64,000 nt of DNA from Acidovorax sp. FHTAMBA (GCF_038958875.1 NZ_CP152407.1:69501-133500), one strand, 5' to 3'; shown: positions 33,898 to 42,293, numbered from the stretch's first letter. A program made the numbers and translations. Notes: generated by a model not told the origin, from the sequence alone.

Positions 33898-34626
33898 ATG
33901 GACTTTTTGTCTTCGCCTGCATTCTGGCTAGCGCTTGGCCAGATCATCATCATCGACATCCTGCTGGGTGGCGACAACGCGGTGGTCATCGCCCTGGCCT
34001 GCCGCAAGCTGCCTCCCGCCCAGCGCACCAAGGGCATCATCTGGGGCACGGCCGGCGCCATCGTCCTGCGCGTGATCCTCATTGCCTTCGCCATGACGCT
34101 GCTGGCGCTGCCCTTCCTCAAGTTTGTCGGGGCGCTTTTGCTGGTGTGGATTGGCGTGAAGCTGCTGGCCCCGGACGAGGACGGCCACGGCGACGTGCAA
34201 GGCAGCGACAAGCTGTTTGCCGCCATCAAGACCATCATCGTGGCCGACCTCGTGATGAGCGTGGACAACGTGATCGCGATTGCCGGTGCCGCGCAAAACG
34301 CGGGCGAGCACCAGTTCCTGCTGGTGGTGCTGGGTCTCCTGATCTCCATTCCGATCATCGTGTGGGGCAGCCAGCTCGTCATCAAGCTGATGGAGCGCTT
34401 CCCCATGATCATCACGGCCGGCGGCATGCTGCTGGGCTGGATTGCGGGCGGCATGCTCGTCAGCGACCCCGTGTTTGCCAACCCTGAAAAGTGGCAGTGG
34501 ATGCTCAAGATCGCGCAGACCGACGTCATCAAGTACGGTGCCAGCGTGGCAGGCGCGCTGCTGGTTCTGGCCGCAGGCAAGGTCATCCTGGCGCGCCGCG
34601 CGGCGTCGGCACCCGCCCAGGGCTGA
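33898..34626 (+). CDS. TerC/Alx family integral membrane protein (likely Mn2+ export)
   Basis: A 242-residue protein with about seven membrane helices. The TerC motifs are clear: DILLGGDNAVVIALACRKLP (TM1-2) and the mirrored DLVMSVDNVIAIAGAA, whose Asp/Asn residues form the metal site. A yybP-ykoY riboswitch in the 150-bp leader indicates control by manganese and fits the Alx/MntP-type manganese exporter role. ATG 33898 with TGAGGA at 33888-33893 is preferred over an in-frame GTG at 33874. An intrinsic terminator follows. Confidence 0.93.
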   Translation: MDFLSSPAFWLALGQIIIIDILLGGDNAVVIALACRKLPPAQRTKGIIWGTAGAIVLRVILIAFAMTLLALPFLKFVGALLLVWIGVKLLAPDEDGHGDVQGSDKLFAAIKTIIVADLVMSVDNVIAIAGAAQNAGEHQFLLVVLGLLISIPIIVWGSQLVIKLMERFPMIITAGGMLLGWIAGGMLVSDPVFANPEKWQWMLKIAQTDVIKYGASVAGALLVLAAGKVILARRAASAPAQG

Positions 34627-34684
34627 CGTTTATCGGGCCGCGCACGCACACCGAAGGGTTGGCGGCGCGGCGGATGCCTGTGTG

Positions 34685-34717
34685 AAGGGGGCCTGCCTGG
34701 CGGTAGCGCCCCCTTTT
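34685..34717 (+). terminator. Intrinsic terminator after terC
   Basis: AAGGGGGC (34685-34692) and GCCCCCTT (34708-34715) form a perfect 8-bp stem with a 15-base loop and end in TTTT. It is well placed to end the riboswitch-terC transcript before the next gene. Confidence 0.75.
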
Positions 34718-34744
34718 GTCGTTCAAGGCTTTGCAGGAGGTGGT

Positions 34745-35197
34745 ATGAACAGAGTCATCGTGTATGTGGACGATGCGGCCAGTGCGCAGCAGGTGCTGGC
34801 ACCCTTGCTGGTGCGGGACACGGCGGGCGACACCCTGTGGGTGCTGGTGGCCTGCGCGCCGCGCATGACGCACCGGATCAGCAAATGGGTCAGCCACCGC
34901 GCCCGGGAAAACTGGCGCGACAAATGGGCAGACAAGCTGTTTGCCCAGATCCTCCCGCTGTTCCCCTCACCCTCCGTCAAGGTCACCACGGTGCTGGCCA
35001 AGGGGCCATTGGCTGAAATCACCGATGAATTGCACGCCGCAGGAGCGAGCCCTGCGCAGGTGGTGGATGCCCGCCGGCCCCGGGCGGAAAGCCCGGACGT
35101 TCCCGCGTCTTCAACTCGCCGCTGGACGCCTCTGCCAGGCACATTGGGCAGCCTGCTGTCGGGCGTCGGGGCGCTGTGGGTGCTGGGGCTTGAATAA
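34745..35197 (+). CDS. Hypothetical protein (150 aa)
   Basis: Not recognised. The ATG at 34745 follows a strong AGGAGGT site. The first 100 residues look like an alpha/beta fold: beta strand RVIVYVDDA, helix SAQQVLAPLLV, strand TLWVLVACAP, basic helix (HRISKWVSHRARENWRDKW), strand VKVTTVLAKGPLAEITDEL. This resembles half of a universal-stress or nucleotide-binding fold, but no motif is decisive. A Pro/Arg-rich linker leads to a hydrophobic C-terminal helix (LGSLLSGVGALWVLGL) that may anchor it in the membrane. It lies after the terC terminator and so has its own promoter. Confidence 0.75.
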   Translation: MNRVIVYVDDAASAQQVLAPLLVRDTAGDTLWVLVACAPRMTHRISKWVSHRARENWRDKWADKLFAQILPLFPSPSVKVTTVLAKGPLAEITDELHAAGASPAQVVDARRPRAESPDVPASSTRRWTPLPGTLGSLLSGVGALWVLGLE

Positions 35198-35263
35198 ACT
35201 GCAGGCGGCAATTGCCTGAATTTGCGCTTCCGGCGCGCGTGGGGGCGGTGCTATTCTCCGCCC

Positions 35264-35617
35264 ATGAAACTCCTACTCAAATGGCTGCTCAGCGCGGCAG
35301 CGCTGCTGTGCGTAGCGTATGTGTACAGCGGTGTCTCGGTTCAGAGCTTCACGTCTGCGCTGATCGCGGCCTTTGTCATCGGCCTGTTCAACGTGGTGCT
35401 GCGCCCTGTGCTGGTGGTGCTCACGCTGCCGGTCACGATTGTCACGCTCGGCCTGTTCCTCTTCATCATCAACGCCCTGATGTTCTGGGCCGCCGCCAGC
35501 GTGCTGGACGGGTTCCACGTCAACGGCTTTGGCGCTGCACTGCTGGGTTCGCTGATTTATTCGCTGCTTGGCATGCTCATCGAGTCAGCGCTCGGCGGCC
35601 TGTTCACGAAGAAGTGA
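35264..35617 (+). CDS. Four-helix membrane protein, phage-holin-4_2/YvlD family
   Basis: A 117-residue membrane protein with four hydrophobic helices (LLKWLLSAAALLCVAYVY, LIAAFVIGLFNVVLRPVLVV, LFLFIINALMFWAAA, ALLGSLIYSLLGMLI). The FNVVLRPVLVVLTLP and NALMFWAAASVLDGF motifs match the YvlD/DUF360 family, which databases name 'phage holin family'. The name does not mean prophage, because no phage genes surround it. Its 3' end overlaps the end of the M48 protease gene by 33 bp (convergent). Confidence 0.88.
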   Translation: MKLLLKWLLSAAALLCVAYVYSGVSVQSFTSALIAAFVIGLFNVVLRPVLVVLTLPVTIVTLGLFLFIINALMFWAAASVLDGFHVNGFGAALLGSLIYSLLGMLIESALGGLFTKK

Positions 35618-37183
35618 CTCCATCGCGCGCAGCCGCGTGTCGATGATGGACGCCTCGATGTGGTCCACCTGCGGCCCGCCGCGCCGTGCCAGGTCCTGCC
35701 CCGCCTTGAACCGGTCTACCGCCGCCGCATAGTCATAACGGGCCGCATGCGCCTCGGCCTCGGCCCGCACCGCCCGCAAACCCTGGCCCTGCGCCAGCCA
35801 GGCCGAGGCCAGCAACTGCCACACCGTGGCATCGCGCGGGTGGTTGGCCACCCAGGTTTGCAGGGCACTGGTCACCTCGGCCGGGCGCCCGGCGCGCAGC
35901 AGGGCCTGGGTGCGCAGCACCAGCTCGGGCCGCCGCTGGGCGCGGGGCGCCCCGGCCCCCAGCGCACTGACGGCATCCACCGCTGCCACCGCATCCCCTG
36001 CCGCCAGCTCGATCTCGGCGGCCAGCAGCCTGGCCAGACGATGGGCAGCCGCGTCATCACGCACCAGGGCTTGCAGCCGCCCTGACGCGGTACGGGCCGC
36101 TGCCGCATCGCGCAGCTGGCTGCTGCCCAGCGCCGCGGCGTAGAGGGCAGCGGCCTGCCTGGGCAGGGCCTGCGCACCAAATCCGCTGCCCTGGGGCTCT
36201 GCAATCCACTGGCGCAGCGTATCCACCCCCGGGTTGGCCAGCACCCGGGCCCGCGCCGCCACCAGGGCATGTTCCAGCGTGGGCGCCGATGCAGCGCCCC
36301 CCCCGTGCGGGTGTGGCGCACCGGGCGGCGTGCGCGACTGCATGTCGGCCATGCGCTCGGTGGTGAGCGGGTGGCTGCGCAGGTAGGGCCAGGAGCCGTT
36401 GTCGTTGAGCCGGTTGGCTTGCTGCAGCTTGTCGAACATGCTCACAAAACCCTGGGGCGCAAACCCGGCAGGCTCCATCAGCCCGTAGCCGATGCGGTCG
36501 GCCTCACGCTCCATGTCGCGCGAAAAATTGAGCTGGTTCTGAATCGCCAGCGCCTGCCCGCCCACCATGATGGCCTGCGTGGCACCGGGGTTCTTGCTGA
36601 CGGCCAGGGCCCCCAGAATCATCGCGCCCAGCAGCAGCGGCGTCTGCTTGTTCTGCTGGGTGATCAGGCGCGAGATATGGCGCTGGGTGACATGGCTGAG
36701 CTCGTGGGCCAGCACCGAAGCCAGCTCGTCGCGGGTGGCAACGACACCGATCAGCCCCAGATGCACGCCCAGATAGCCGCCCGGCAGCGCAAACGCGTTC
36801 ACCGTGCGGTCGCGCCCCAGCAGGATCTCCCAGGCAAAGCGCTCGTCCAGCTCGGGCGAGAGCTCACCACGCGCCTTGGCGGCAGCCATCAAAGGGCGCC
36901 AGATGCCTTGCACATAGTCGGCAATGACGGGGTCGTCGATGTAGTCGGGGTCTCTGTAGAGTTCGCGGATGATGCGGTCACCCAGGCGGCGCTCGGCGCT
37001 GGTGGTGAGGTCGCTGGGGTCGCCGAGGGTGGGCAAGGCCGTCTGGGCACTCGCCACTGGTGCGTACAAAATGCTGTTTGCTATAAAAATTATAGCTACT
37101 AGCGCTTTCTGAACAAGCGCTACAAGCCATTTTTGTTGAAATTTTTGCACGAAGGTCCTTTGTCCACCCTCAGGGCCATGCAC
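35585..37183 (-). CDS. bepA: M48 family metalloprotease with TPR domain (BepA-like)
   Basis: A 532-residue periplasmic zinc protease. The active site is LAHELSHVTQRH, with His160, Glu161 and His164, plus the third ligand in MEREADRIG. The C-terminal half is a helical repeat (TPR-like) region, as in E. coli BepA/YfgC, which degrades misassembled BamA/LptD. The signal peptide ends at ASA-Q (after residue 46). Residues 15-34 of it are encoded by a dispersed-repeat copy read antisense. Met at 37183 is used, but no strong ribosome site is visible. The symbol is by similarity of architecture. Confidence 0.9.
   Translation of the reverse strand: MHGPEGGQRTFVQKFQQKWLVALVQKALVAIIFIANSILYAPVASAQTALPTLGDPSDLTTSAERRLGDRIIRELYRDPDYIDDPVIADYVQGIWRPLMAAAKARGELSPELDERFAWEILLGRDRTVNAFALPGGYLGVHLGLIGVVATRDELASVLAHELSHVTQRHISRLITQQNKQTPLLLGAMILGALAVSKNPGATQAIMVGGQALAIQNQLNFSRDMEREADRIGYGLMEPAGFAPQGFVSMFDKLQQANRLNDNGSWPYLRSHPLTTERMADMQSRTPPGAPHPHGGGAASAPTLEHALVAARARVLANPGVDTLRQWIAEPQGSGFGAQALPRQAAALYAAALGSSQLRDAAAARTASGRLQALVRDDAAAHRLARLLAAEIELAAGDAVAAVDAVSALGAGAPRAQRRPELVLRTQALLRAGRPAEVTSALQTWVANHPRDATVWQLLASAWLAQGQGLRAVRAEAEAHAARYDYAAAVDRFKAGQDLARRGGPQVDHIEASIIDTRLRAMESLLREQAAER
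37081..37140 (+). repeat. Dispersed hairpin repeat, copy 6 (plus orientation, inside a CDS)
   Basis: Plus strand: ATTATAGCTACT, AGCGCTTT, CTGAAC, AAGCGCT, ACAAGCCATTTTT. On the minus strand it encodes QQKWLVALVQKALVAIIFI of the M48 protease signal peptide. Its frame matches that of copy 2 (both give the pattern QK-x3-AL-x2-KA-x2-AI). Confidence 0.85.
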
Positions 37184-37250
37184 ATGCGTTGCCCGGTACG
37201 GCTAACGCCTTATGATGCCTTCGCCCCAAAAACGTTTCGCTCCATTGTCC

Positions 37251-37751
37251 ATGTCCACCCCCGCCTCACCCCTCACCCACTTCGATGCCCAAGGCCAAGC
37301 CCACATGGTGGACGTTGGCGCCAAGGCCGCCACCCACCGCGTGGCCGTCGCAATTGGCCGGATCGAAATGTTGCCTGCCACCTTGGCACTGATTGAGTCC
37401 GGAACTGCCAAGAAGGGCGACGTGCTGGGCGTTGCGCGCGTCGCAGGGATCATGGCAGCGAAGAGGACAAGTGAGCTAATTCCGTTATGTCATCCATTGG
37501 CGTTGACGAGGGTGGCTGTGGAATTTGAAGTCCTGCCCGCTCGCAACTCAGTGCAATGCACTGCGACAGTGGAAACGGTGGGTCCGACGGGTGTGGAAAT
37601 GGAGGCGCTCACCACTGTGCAGGTGGCACTGCTTACCATTTACGACATGTGCAAGGCAGTAGACCGAGGAATGTCAATGCATGGGGTGAGAGTGATTGAG
37701 AAGCGAGGGGGCAAATCTCTGGATTTTCGGTCGCCCCCCCATTGCGTTTAA
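37251..37751 (+). CDS. moaC: Cyclic pyranopterin monophosphate synthase
   Basis: MoaC converts the MoaA product to cyclic pyranopterin monophosphate in molybdenum cofactor synthesis. The 166-residue protein shows LTHFDAQGQAHMVDVGAKA at the N-terminus, the LIPLCHPLALTRV motif and the TVETVGPTGVEMEALTTVQV signature, with AVDRGMSM near the end. ATG 37251 aligns with other MoaC starts; an ATG at 37212 would add 13 residues. From about 37440 on, codon use turns abruptly AT-rich (AGG, ACA, AGT, CTA, TTA), unlike the first half. This suggests a recombination join within the gene. The end overlaps the tfpZ end by four bases. Confidence 0.94.
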   Translation: MSTPASPLTHFDAQGQAHMVDVGAKAATHRVAVAIGRIEMLPATLALIESGTAKKGDVLGVARVAGIMAAKRTSELIPLCHPLALTRVAVEFEVLPARNSVQCTATVETVGPTGVEMEALTTVQVALLTIYDMCKAVDRGMSMHGVRVIEKRGGKSLDFRSPPHCV

Positions 37752-38524
37752 TCCCAAGCATCTAACGCAAGGTACGCTTTTGGTTGTCCATCTGTCAAAC
37801 CAATGATTACTGTCCACTCAAGCGTTCCTTCTGCCAACAGCGGCATGTAGCCCAATTGAGTCAGCTGCGAATTGTTTTTAGCGGCAATCTCATCCAAAGC
37901 AATTCTCTGCGCCGGGTACTTCTGCAATAAATTTCCTATTGGTCTAGAGGCCTTGATGACATCTCGCACCTGCGTTTCGTAAGGAACCCAACGTGCAGGT
38001 CGAAACGCTGGGGGCTCGCCATTCAATGCGAGGAAGATGCTGTCTTTAAAATCGGCATCTGAACTGGTCGCCAATCGGACTCCCACCAACTTGGGGCCGG
38101 TGAAACTCAGGCGTTGCAACGGTGCTGAGGCCAGATGCAGCTGATCTAGGTTAATGTCTGGAACGCTAACGATTCGAAACCTGTCGCCTTCAAACGCAAT
38201 CCAGACTGGTCTGGCATTCATCAGGCTTGATACTCCATAACCTAATGCAGAAATTTGAATCAGACCGATTGCTGCCAAATCTCGCCACAGCTCTGATTTT
38301 GGCTTTTTCTGATCAAAAACTATGAATGTTAATAGTGGTCCACATATAACATCAACGGTCATCACAAGCAGAAAAATCTCCCGCCCTCTAGCCAACTCAT
38401 CGAAGGGAGAAGGGTACCAGAAACCAAATACCAAAGCCGCGCATAATACTGCAATGGCAATGCTCAGGAATAGGTGGGTAGCCGACGCTTTGAGAGCTGT
38501 CTTAAATCGAGTACGAAAAAACAT
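37748..38524 (-). CDS. TfpX/TfpZ family type IV pilin accessory protein
   Basis: A 258-residue inner-membrane protein with four N-terminal helices (LFLSIAIAVLCAALVFGFWY, IFLLVMTVDVICGPLLTFIV, LAAIGLIQISALGYGV) and a periplasmic C-terminal domain. The YPSPFDELARGREIF and VDVICGPLLTFI motifs are those of TfpX/TfpZ. Such proteins are encoded beside a cognate pilin and assist its assembly or stability. It lies directly after pilA, but the pilA terminator hairpin and T-run occupy the place of its ribosome site. The GC content is clearly lower than the genome average. Confidence 0.88.
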   Translation of the reverse strand: MFFRTRFKTALKASATHLFLSIAIAVLCAALVFGFWYPSPFDELARGREIFLLVMTVDVICGPLLTFIVFDQKKPKSELWRDLAAIGLIQISALGYGVSSLMNARPVWIAFEGDRFRIVSVPDINLDQLHLASAPLQRLSFTGPKLVGVRLATSSDADFKDSIFLALNGEPPAFRPARWVPYETQVRDVIKASRPIGNLLQKYPAQRIALDEIAAKNNSQLTQLGYMPLLAEGTLEWTVIIGLTDGQPKAYLALDAWD

Positions 38525-38550
38525 ATAAAAAAGGGCGCCGAGGCGCCCTT
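38525..38550 (-). terminator. Intrinsic terminator between pilA and tfpZ
   Basis: On the minus strand AAGGGCGCC and GGCGCCCTT pair perfectly (9 bp), followed by a TTTTTTAT tract that runs straight into the ATG of tfpZ at 38524. It ends most pilA transcripts. Readthrough would be needed for tfpZ, giving a high pilin to low accessory ratio. Confidence 0.88.
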
Positions 38551-38569
38551 CGATAAGCGGTAGCTGAGA

Positions 38570-39079
38570 TTATTTGCACTCGGCAGGGGCAAACCGAGCC
38601 GGAAGCGTACCAGCGGTTTGACCAACCGCCAACGGTGTTGCACCGACAGCAGCACAACGCCACTTAGCGGAATCTGCTGGTGGTGTAAAGGTTGCTGTAC
38701 CAACAGGCAATGCGGTACCTGGCAGAGCGGCGCCCAAATAAGGCATGAGGGTCAGTGTACCGTTGCCTGCGTTAGCTGTGGTGGTAACGGTAATCAAACC
38801 AGTAGCAGGAGCAATAGTTACGCTAGTCAAATTCCGCGAAGCGGTTGGCGAAGTAAAGCCCAAGTTGTAACCTTGAGCAGATGCATTCGGGTTGCCAGAA
38901 GACAAAACATCCGCAACGTTAATTTTGGCCGCAGAAGCGGCTACGAGACCTTCAGTGACGCGAGCACGCACTGTGTAGTCTTGGTAGGCAGGTAGAGCCA
39001 CAGCTGCCAAGATGCCAATAATCGCCACCACGATCATCAGTTCGATCAGGGTAAAACCTTGTTGCAGGGTACGCTTCAT
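38570..39079 (-). CDS. pilA: Type IV major pilin (PilA)
   Basis: A 169-residue prepilin. The leader MKRTLQQG is cut before Phe+1 and followed by the conserved helix FTLIELMIVVAIIGILAAVA with the essential Glu5. The C-terminal pair of cysteines (KWRC... and PAEC) can form the disulfide loop typical of pilins. The Thr/Ala-rich central region is variable. AGGAG precedes the ATG. A sigma-54 promoter lies upstream, which fits PilS/PilR control. It stands in an AT-rich patch together with its accessory gene, apart from pilus machinery genes, which are not in this window. Confidence 0.95.
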   Translation of the reverse strand: MKRTLQQGFTLIELMIVVAIIGILAAVALPAYQDYTVRARVTEGLVAASAAKINVADVLSSGNPNASAQGYNLGFTSPTASRNLTSVTIAPATGLITVTTTANAGNGTLTLMPYLGAALPGTALPVGTATFTPPADSAKWRCAAVGATPLAVGQTAGTLPARFAPAECK

Positions 39080-39144
39080 AAAATTCTCCTAGGAGCAGTT
39101 TGCATGTGAACACCTGTCGAACAATTCTTCAGGTTGCCAACCTA

Positions 39145-39162
39145 TAAGCAGTTTGCGTGCCA
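39145..39162 (-). promoter_or_regulatory. Sigma-54 (RpoN) promoter of pilA
   Basis: On the minus strand the sequence TGGCACG-CAAA-CTGCTT gives GG and GC exactly ten bases apart, close to the consensus TGGCACG-N4-TTGCW. Transcription would start near 39135, about 55 bases before the pilA ATG. Pilin genes of related bacteria use RpoN with PilR. Confidence 0.78.
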
Positions 39163-39286
39163 CCTTCCTTTCACTGCGTTTGCCCCCCCCGAAGCTTGCT
39201 TGCTTTGCTATCCCCTGGCCACAAAGTGCTGCAGTTGCTGCTTATGACAATTTTGTTCCATCATCATTGTCATTTACGGCATTTTG

Positions 39287-40078
39287 TTACAACTCGAAAA
39301 TCTGCCCTGCTTCTAACCACCGTATGTCGTGCGCTCCGCCCCCGTCAAGCAGCGGCACTACATCGAACTGTCGAATCTCATCCATGATAAGTGCCGTTTC
39401 AGATGGCTTGGTGTGGGTTATGTAAATGGGAAAGGCTCGGTCTGCACGAAGCTGCGAGAGTTCTTGAGCGAGGGTGCTCGGTGAGAGATGCAGGCTCTTT
39501 GCTGCAAGTTGGCTCTCCCGGTTGCTGAAAGCCGTTTCAACAACCAGAAGAGATACCGGCACGGAGTTCACCCATGCCCAGAAGGCAGGGTTTTTGCCGG
39601 TGTCACCGCTGAAGACCCACCAGCCGGTGCCCCCACGGATTGCATATCCAACTGCTGGAACCGTATGTAATGCAGGCAGTGCCTCCACAAGTCGTGCCCC
39701 AATCGTTATCTGCTGGTTCACTGCAAGAGGGGCGTATTGAAGAAGCGGTTGAGCTGCGGTGGGGATGGTGCTGAAGTCCGGCCAGATAATGTTGTTAAAC
39801 ACATGGGCTTGCAGCGCTGCGATCGTTTCTGGCAGGGCATAGACCATCACTGGTGTAGCGCGCAGCGATGACACCGCATCCAGCATCAGTGGCAGCGCTG
39901 CAATATGGTCCAGGTGCGAATGGGTGAGAAACACATGGTCGATCTTGCGCATCTCGTCCAAGGTAAGGTCGCCAACGCCTGTACCCGCATCGACCAAGAT
40001 GTTGGCATCGACAAGGAACGAGGTGGTCCGGCAGTCTTTGGCGATGGCGCCGGAGCAGCCCAGCACGCGAACCTTCAT
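39287..40078 (-). CDS. Metallo-beta-lactamase-fold 3',5'-cyclic-nucleotide phosphodiesterase (class II-like)
   Basis: A 263-residue enzyme with the metal-binding motif THSHLDHIAALPLML and further ligands in FSGDTGK and ITHTKPSE. The start MKVRVLGCSGA and overall arrangement fit the PDE II/CpdP group, which hydrolyses cAMP or cGMP. It is immediately downstream (12 bp) of a class III adenylate cyclase gene on the same strand, which supports cAMP as the substrate. It lies between the cyclase and pilA, so it may tune cAMP for pilus-related signalling. The 3' part of the gene has lower GC than the 5' part. Confidence 0.85.
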   Translation of the reverse strand: MKVRVLGCSGAIAKDCRTTSFLVDANILVDAGTGVGDLTLDEMRKIDHVFLTHSHLDHIAALPLMLDAVSSLRATPVMVYALPETIAALQAHVFNNIIWPDFSTIPTAAQPLLQYAPLAVNQQITIGARLVEALPALHTVPAVGYAIRGGTGWWVFSGDTGKNPAFWAWVNSVPVSLLVVETAFSNRESQLAAKSLHLSPSTLAQELSQLRADRAFPIYITHTKPSETALIMDEIRQFDVVPLLDGGGAHDIRWLEAGQIFEL

Positions 40079-40090
40079 GGGCCAACCTGT

Positions 40091-42293
40091 CTATTTGGTG
40101 TCGAAATTGGTGGCGCCGTCCCATTCTGGATCGACGGCCTGCCCCTGGAGGGTTTGTACACGGGCGGCATACAGTTCGTAGAGGGTGGAGGGCGCGGTAG
40201 TTTGCTGTAAGTTCACCAGCAGTTTGCCGCATTGTGCCCAGTCCTGGGCGCGATAGGCGTCCAGGAAGTGTTTCCATATGGACAATTCCTCCACTTTGCG
40301 CGGCATTCCGGTCTGCAGCGGGGCAACTGGCGAATAGATAGCCACAGCCTGGGCTTTGCCCTTGACGCGCACCAAGTCCAGCTCTTGCCAGATGAAATCC
40401 GGTGCCTGGGCATGGGTGGATTCACTCACCACGGTGCGCACGCCATAGTGTTTGGACAGGCCTTCCAGGCGCGAAGCCAGGTTGACGGCGTCACCGATCA
40501 CCGTGTAGCTGCGGCGAATGTCTGAGCCCATGTCGCCCACGCACATGGTGCCGGTGTTGAGCCCGATACCGATGCCAATTTCAGGGAGCCCACGTTCGCG
40601 GTTGGAGGCGTTGAACTGCTCGACCGCGCGCTCCATGTCCAGCGCGGCGTGCACTGCACGCTGGGCGTGCTCCTGCATGGGCACCGGGGCGCCCCAGAAC
40701 GCCATCACGCAATCGCCCATGTACTTGTCAATGGTTCCCTGATGGCTGCGGATGATGTGGGTGAGCCGGCTGAAAACGTCGTTGAGCAGGGCCTGCAGCT
40801 GCAAGGGGTCCATTTGCTCGGACAGTGCGGTAAAACCCCGCATGTCGCAGAACATCACCGTGAGCTCGCGGCTGGCCGCCTGCATGCTGTAGTTTTCCGG
40901 CTGCTTGACCATCTCGTCCACCAACTCGGGGGGTACGTAGGTTCCAAACAGCGCAGCCAGTTCGCGCTTGGCCCGGCTTTCCACAAAGTAGCCGTAAACC
41001 ATGTTCAGTGCGAAGGCAGCGAAGATTGACGCCCGCAAGCATGGCAACTACCGCCACACTGAGCAGCACTGCCCACGTGGCGGAAAGCAGGGGCAAGGCA
41101 ATGGCCAAAAGGACGCCCGTGCAAAACAGTTGGGCGGCGTCAAAGCCCACTGCATAGTCCGGGCGGACGATGCTCTTGCCATCGAGAAACGCAGAAAGCA
41201 TGTTGGCATGCGCTTCCACGCCCGGGTAGGTTCTGCCAACGGGTGTTACACGCAGATCGAGCAAGCCCGGAGTTGTCGAGCCGACGAGCAACAGCTTTCC
41301 CTGAAGACTGCTGGCAGGCAGCCTTCCATCCAGAACGTCGGATGCGGAGACATACCGGAATGACCCCCCATCCACATCGCCGGGACCGCGAAAGGGGATC
41401 AGCGTTGCAAGCTTGTCGTCCACCGGGAGCGCAAGCTCCCGGCCATGCTGGCGCAGCACAATGCTGCGCAGCGTATCGTGCGCGCCCTGGGGGTTGGCAT
41501 TGACGTAGTCAGGGTGGATGTCGGGCAGCTCCAGCAGGGCACGAAACATCGCCAAGGCCAGCGACTCGTAGTATTTGCCCTGATACTCCGCGAGCAAGGG
41601 AAGTGATCGGACAACCCCGTCGTCATCGGTGATGGAGTTGAAGAAACCTGCCACTGGAACTGCACGCGCCAGTTCTTGGATGTTGCTCCCGTAGCCGCCC
41701 CAGGATGTTGCACGCAAGGGCAGGTCGCGAAGTCTCTCGGCGGGCAAGGCGGGCGCTGGTAAAGATCCTTTGGCTCTTCCGTCCCGGTCACTGGTGAAGT
41801 AATAGCCCAAAACTGCAGGCCGCCCTTGAAGGGCGCTGGCAAAGAGGGCGTCATAGTTCAGTGAGGGGGCCAGTTGCTCCAGCTGTTCGCGGAACCCCGC
41901 CTGGTCCCGCAAAGCCCCCTGTGCGAGGCGCTGGAGGTTGGGGAGGCCCGAGCTGCCGTCAGCTTCGGCAAAGAGGACGTCAAAGCCCACTACCGCCGCC
42001 TGCTGGCGTTCAAACAGTTCGTGCGCCAGAGCCGCCAGTTTGTCCCGCCCCCAGGGCCAGTGCCCGACGCGCTCCAGGCTTTCTTCATCGATGTCGACGA
42101 TGACGATGCGCTCATCCAGCGTACGCGGCATGGTCGCGCGCAGCCGGGTGTCGTAAATGATGTTTTCCAGCCGCTCCAGCACCTGCAGATGCAGGGTGCC
42201 GGAAATATGCAGCAGGGCGAACGCCAAAGGGATCAGCGTCACCAGCATGCGCCGCCCATGTCGCCGCAACATTGGCCAAGGCTGCAGGGTCAT
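40091..42293 (-). pseudogene. CHASE2-domain adenylate/guanylate cyclase, interrupted by a frameshift
   Basis: Two overlapping frames together make one protein of about 733 residues. The 5' frame (42293 down to ~41027) has a first membrane helix, a CHASE2 periplasmic sensor domain (RIVIVDIDEESLERVGHWPWG) and two or three C-terminal helices. The 3' frame (from ~41027 to 40091) starts in the last membrane helix (IFAAFALNMVYGYFVES) and contains the complete class III cyclase domain (VMFCDMRGFTALSEQ, MGDCVMAFWGAP, YTVIGDAVNLASRLE). The switch is best explained by one inserted base at the AA/TT pair 41026-41027 (ancestor probably G-V-I-F-A-A-F). The upstream frame runs on to a stop near 40728. A sequencing error, a true mutation or alternative initiation within the 3' frame (TTG at 41047) are all possible. 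Confidence 0.85.

Noticed and set aside
35264..35617. Possible prophage remnant suggested by the 'phage holin family' protein
   Set aside because: The family name is historical (YvlD-type membrane protein). No integrase, capsid, tail or attachment sites are nearby.
40985..41060. Programmed ribosomal frameshift in the cyclase gene
   Set aside because: No slippery heptamer or downstream pseudoknot is obvious at the join. One extra base explains both frames.
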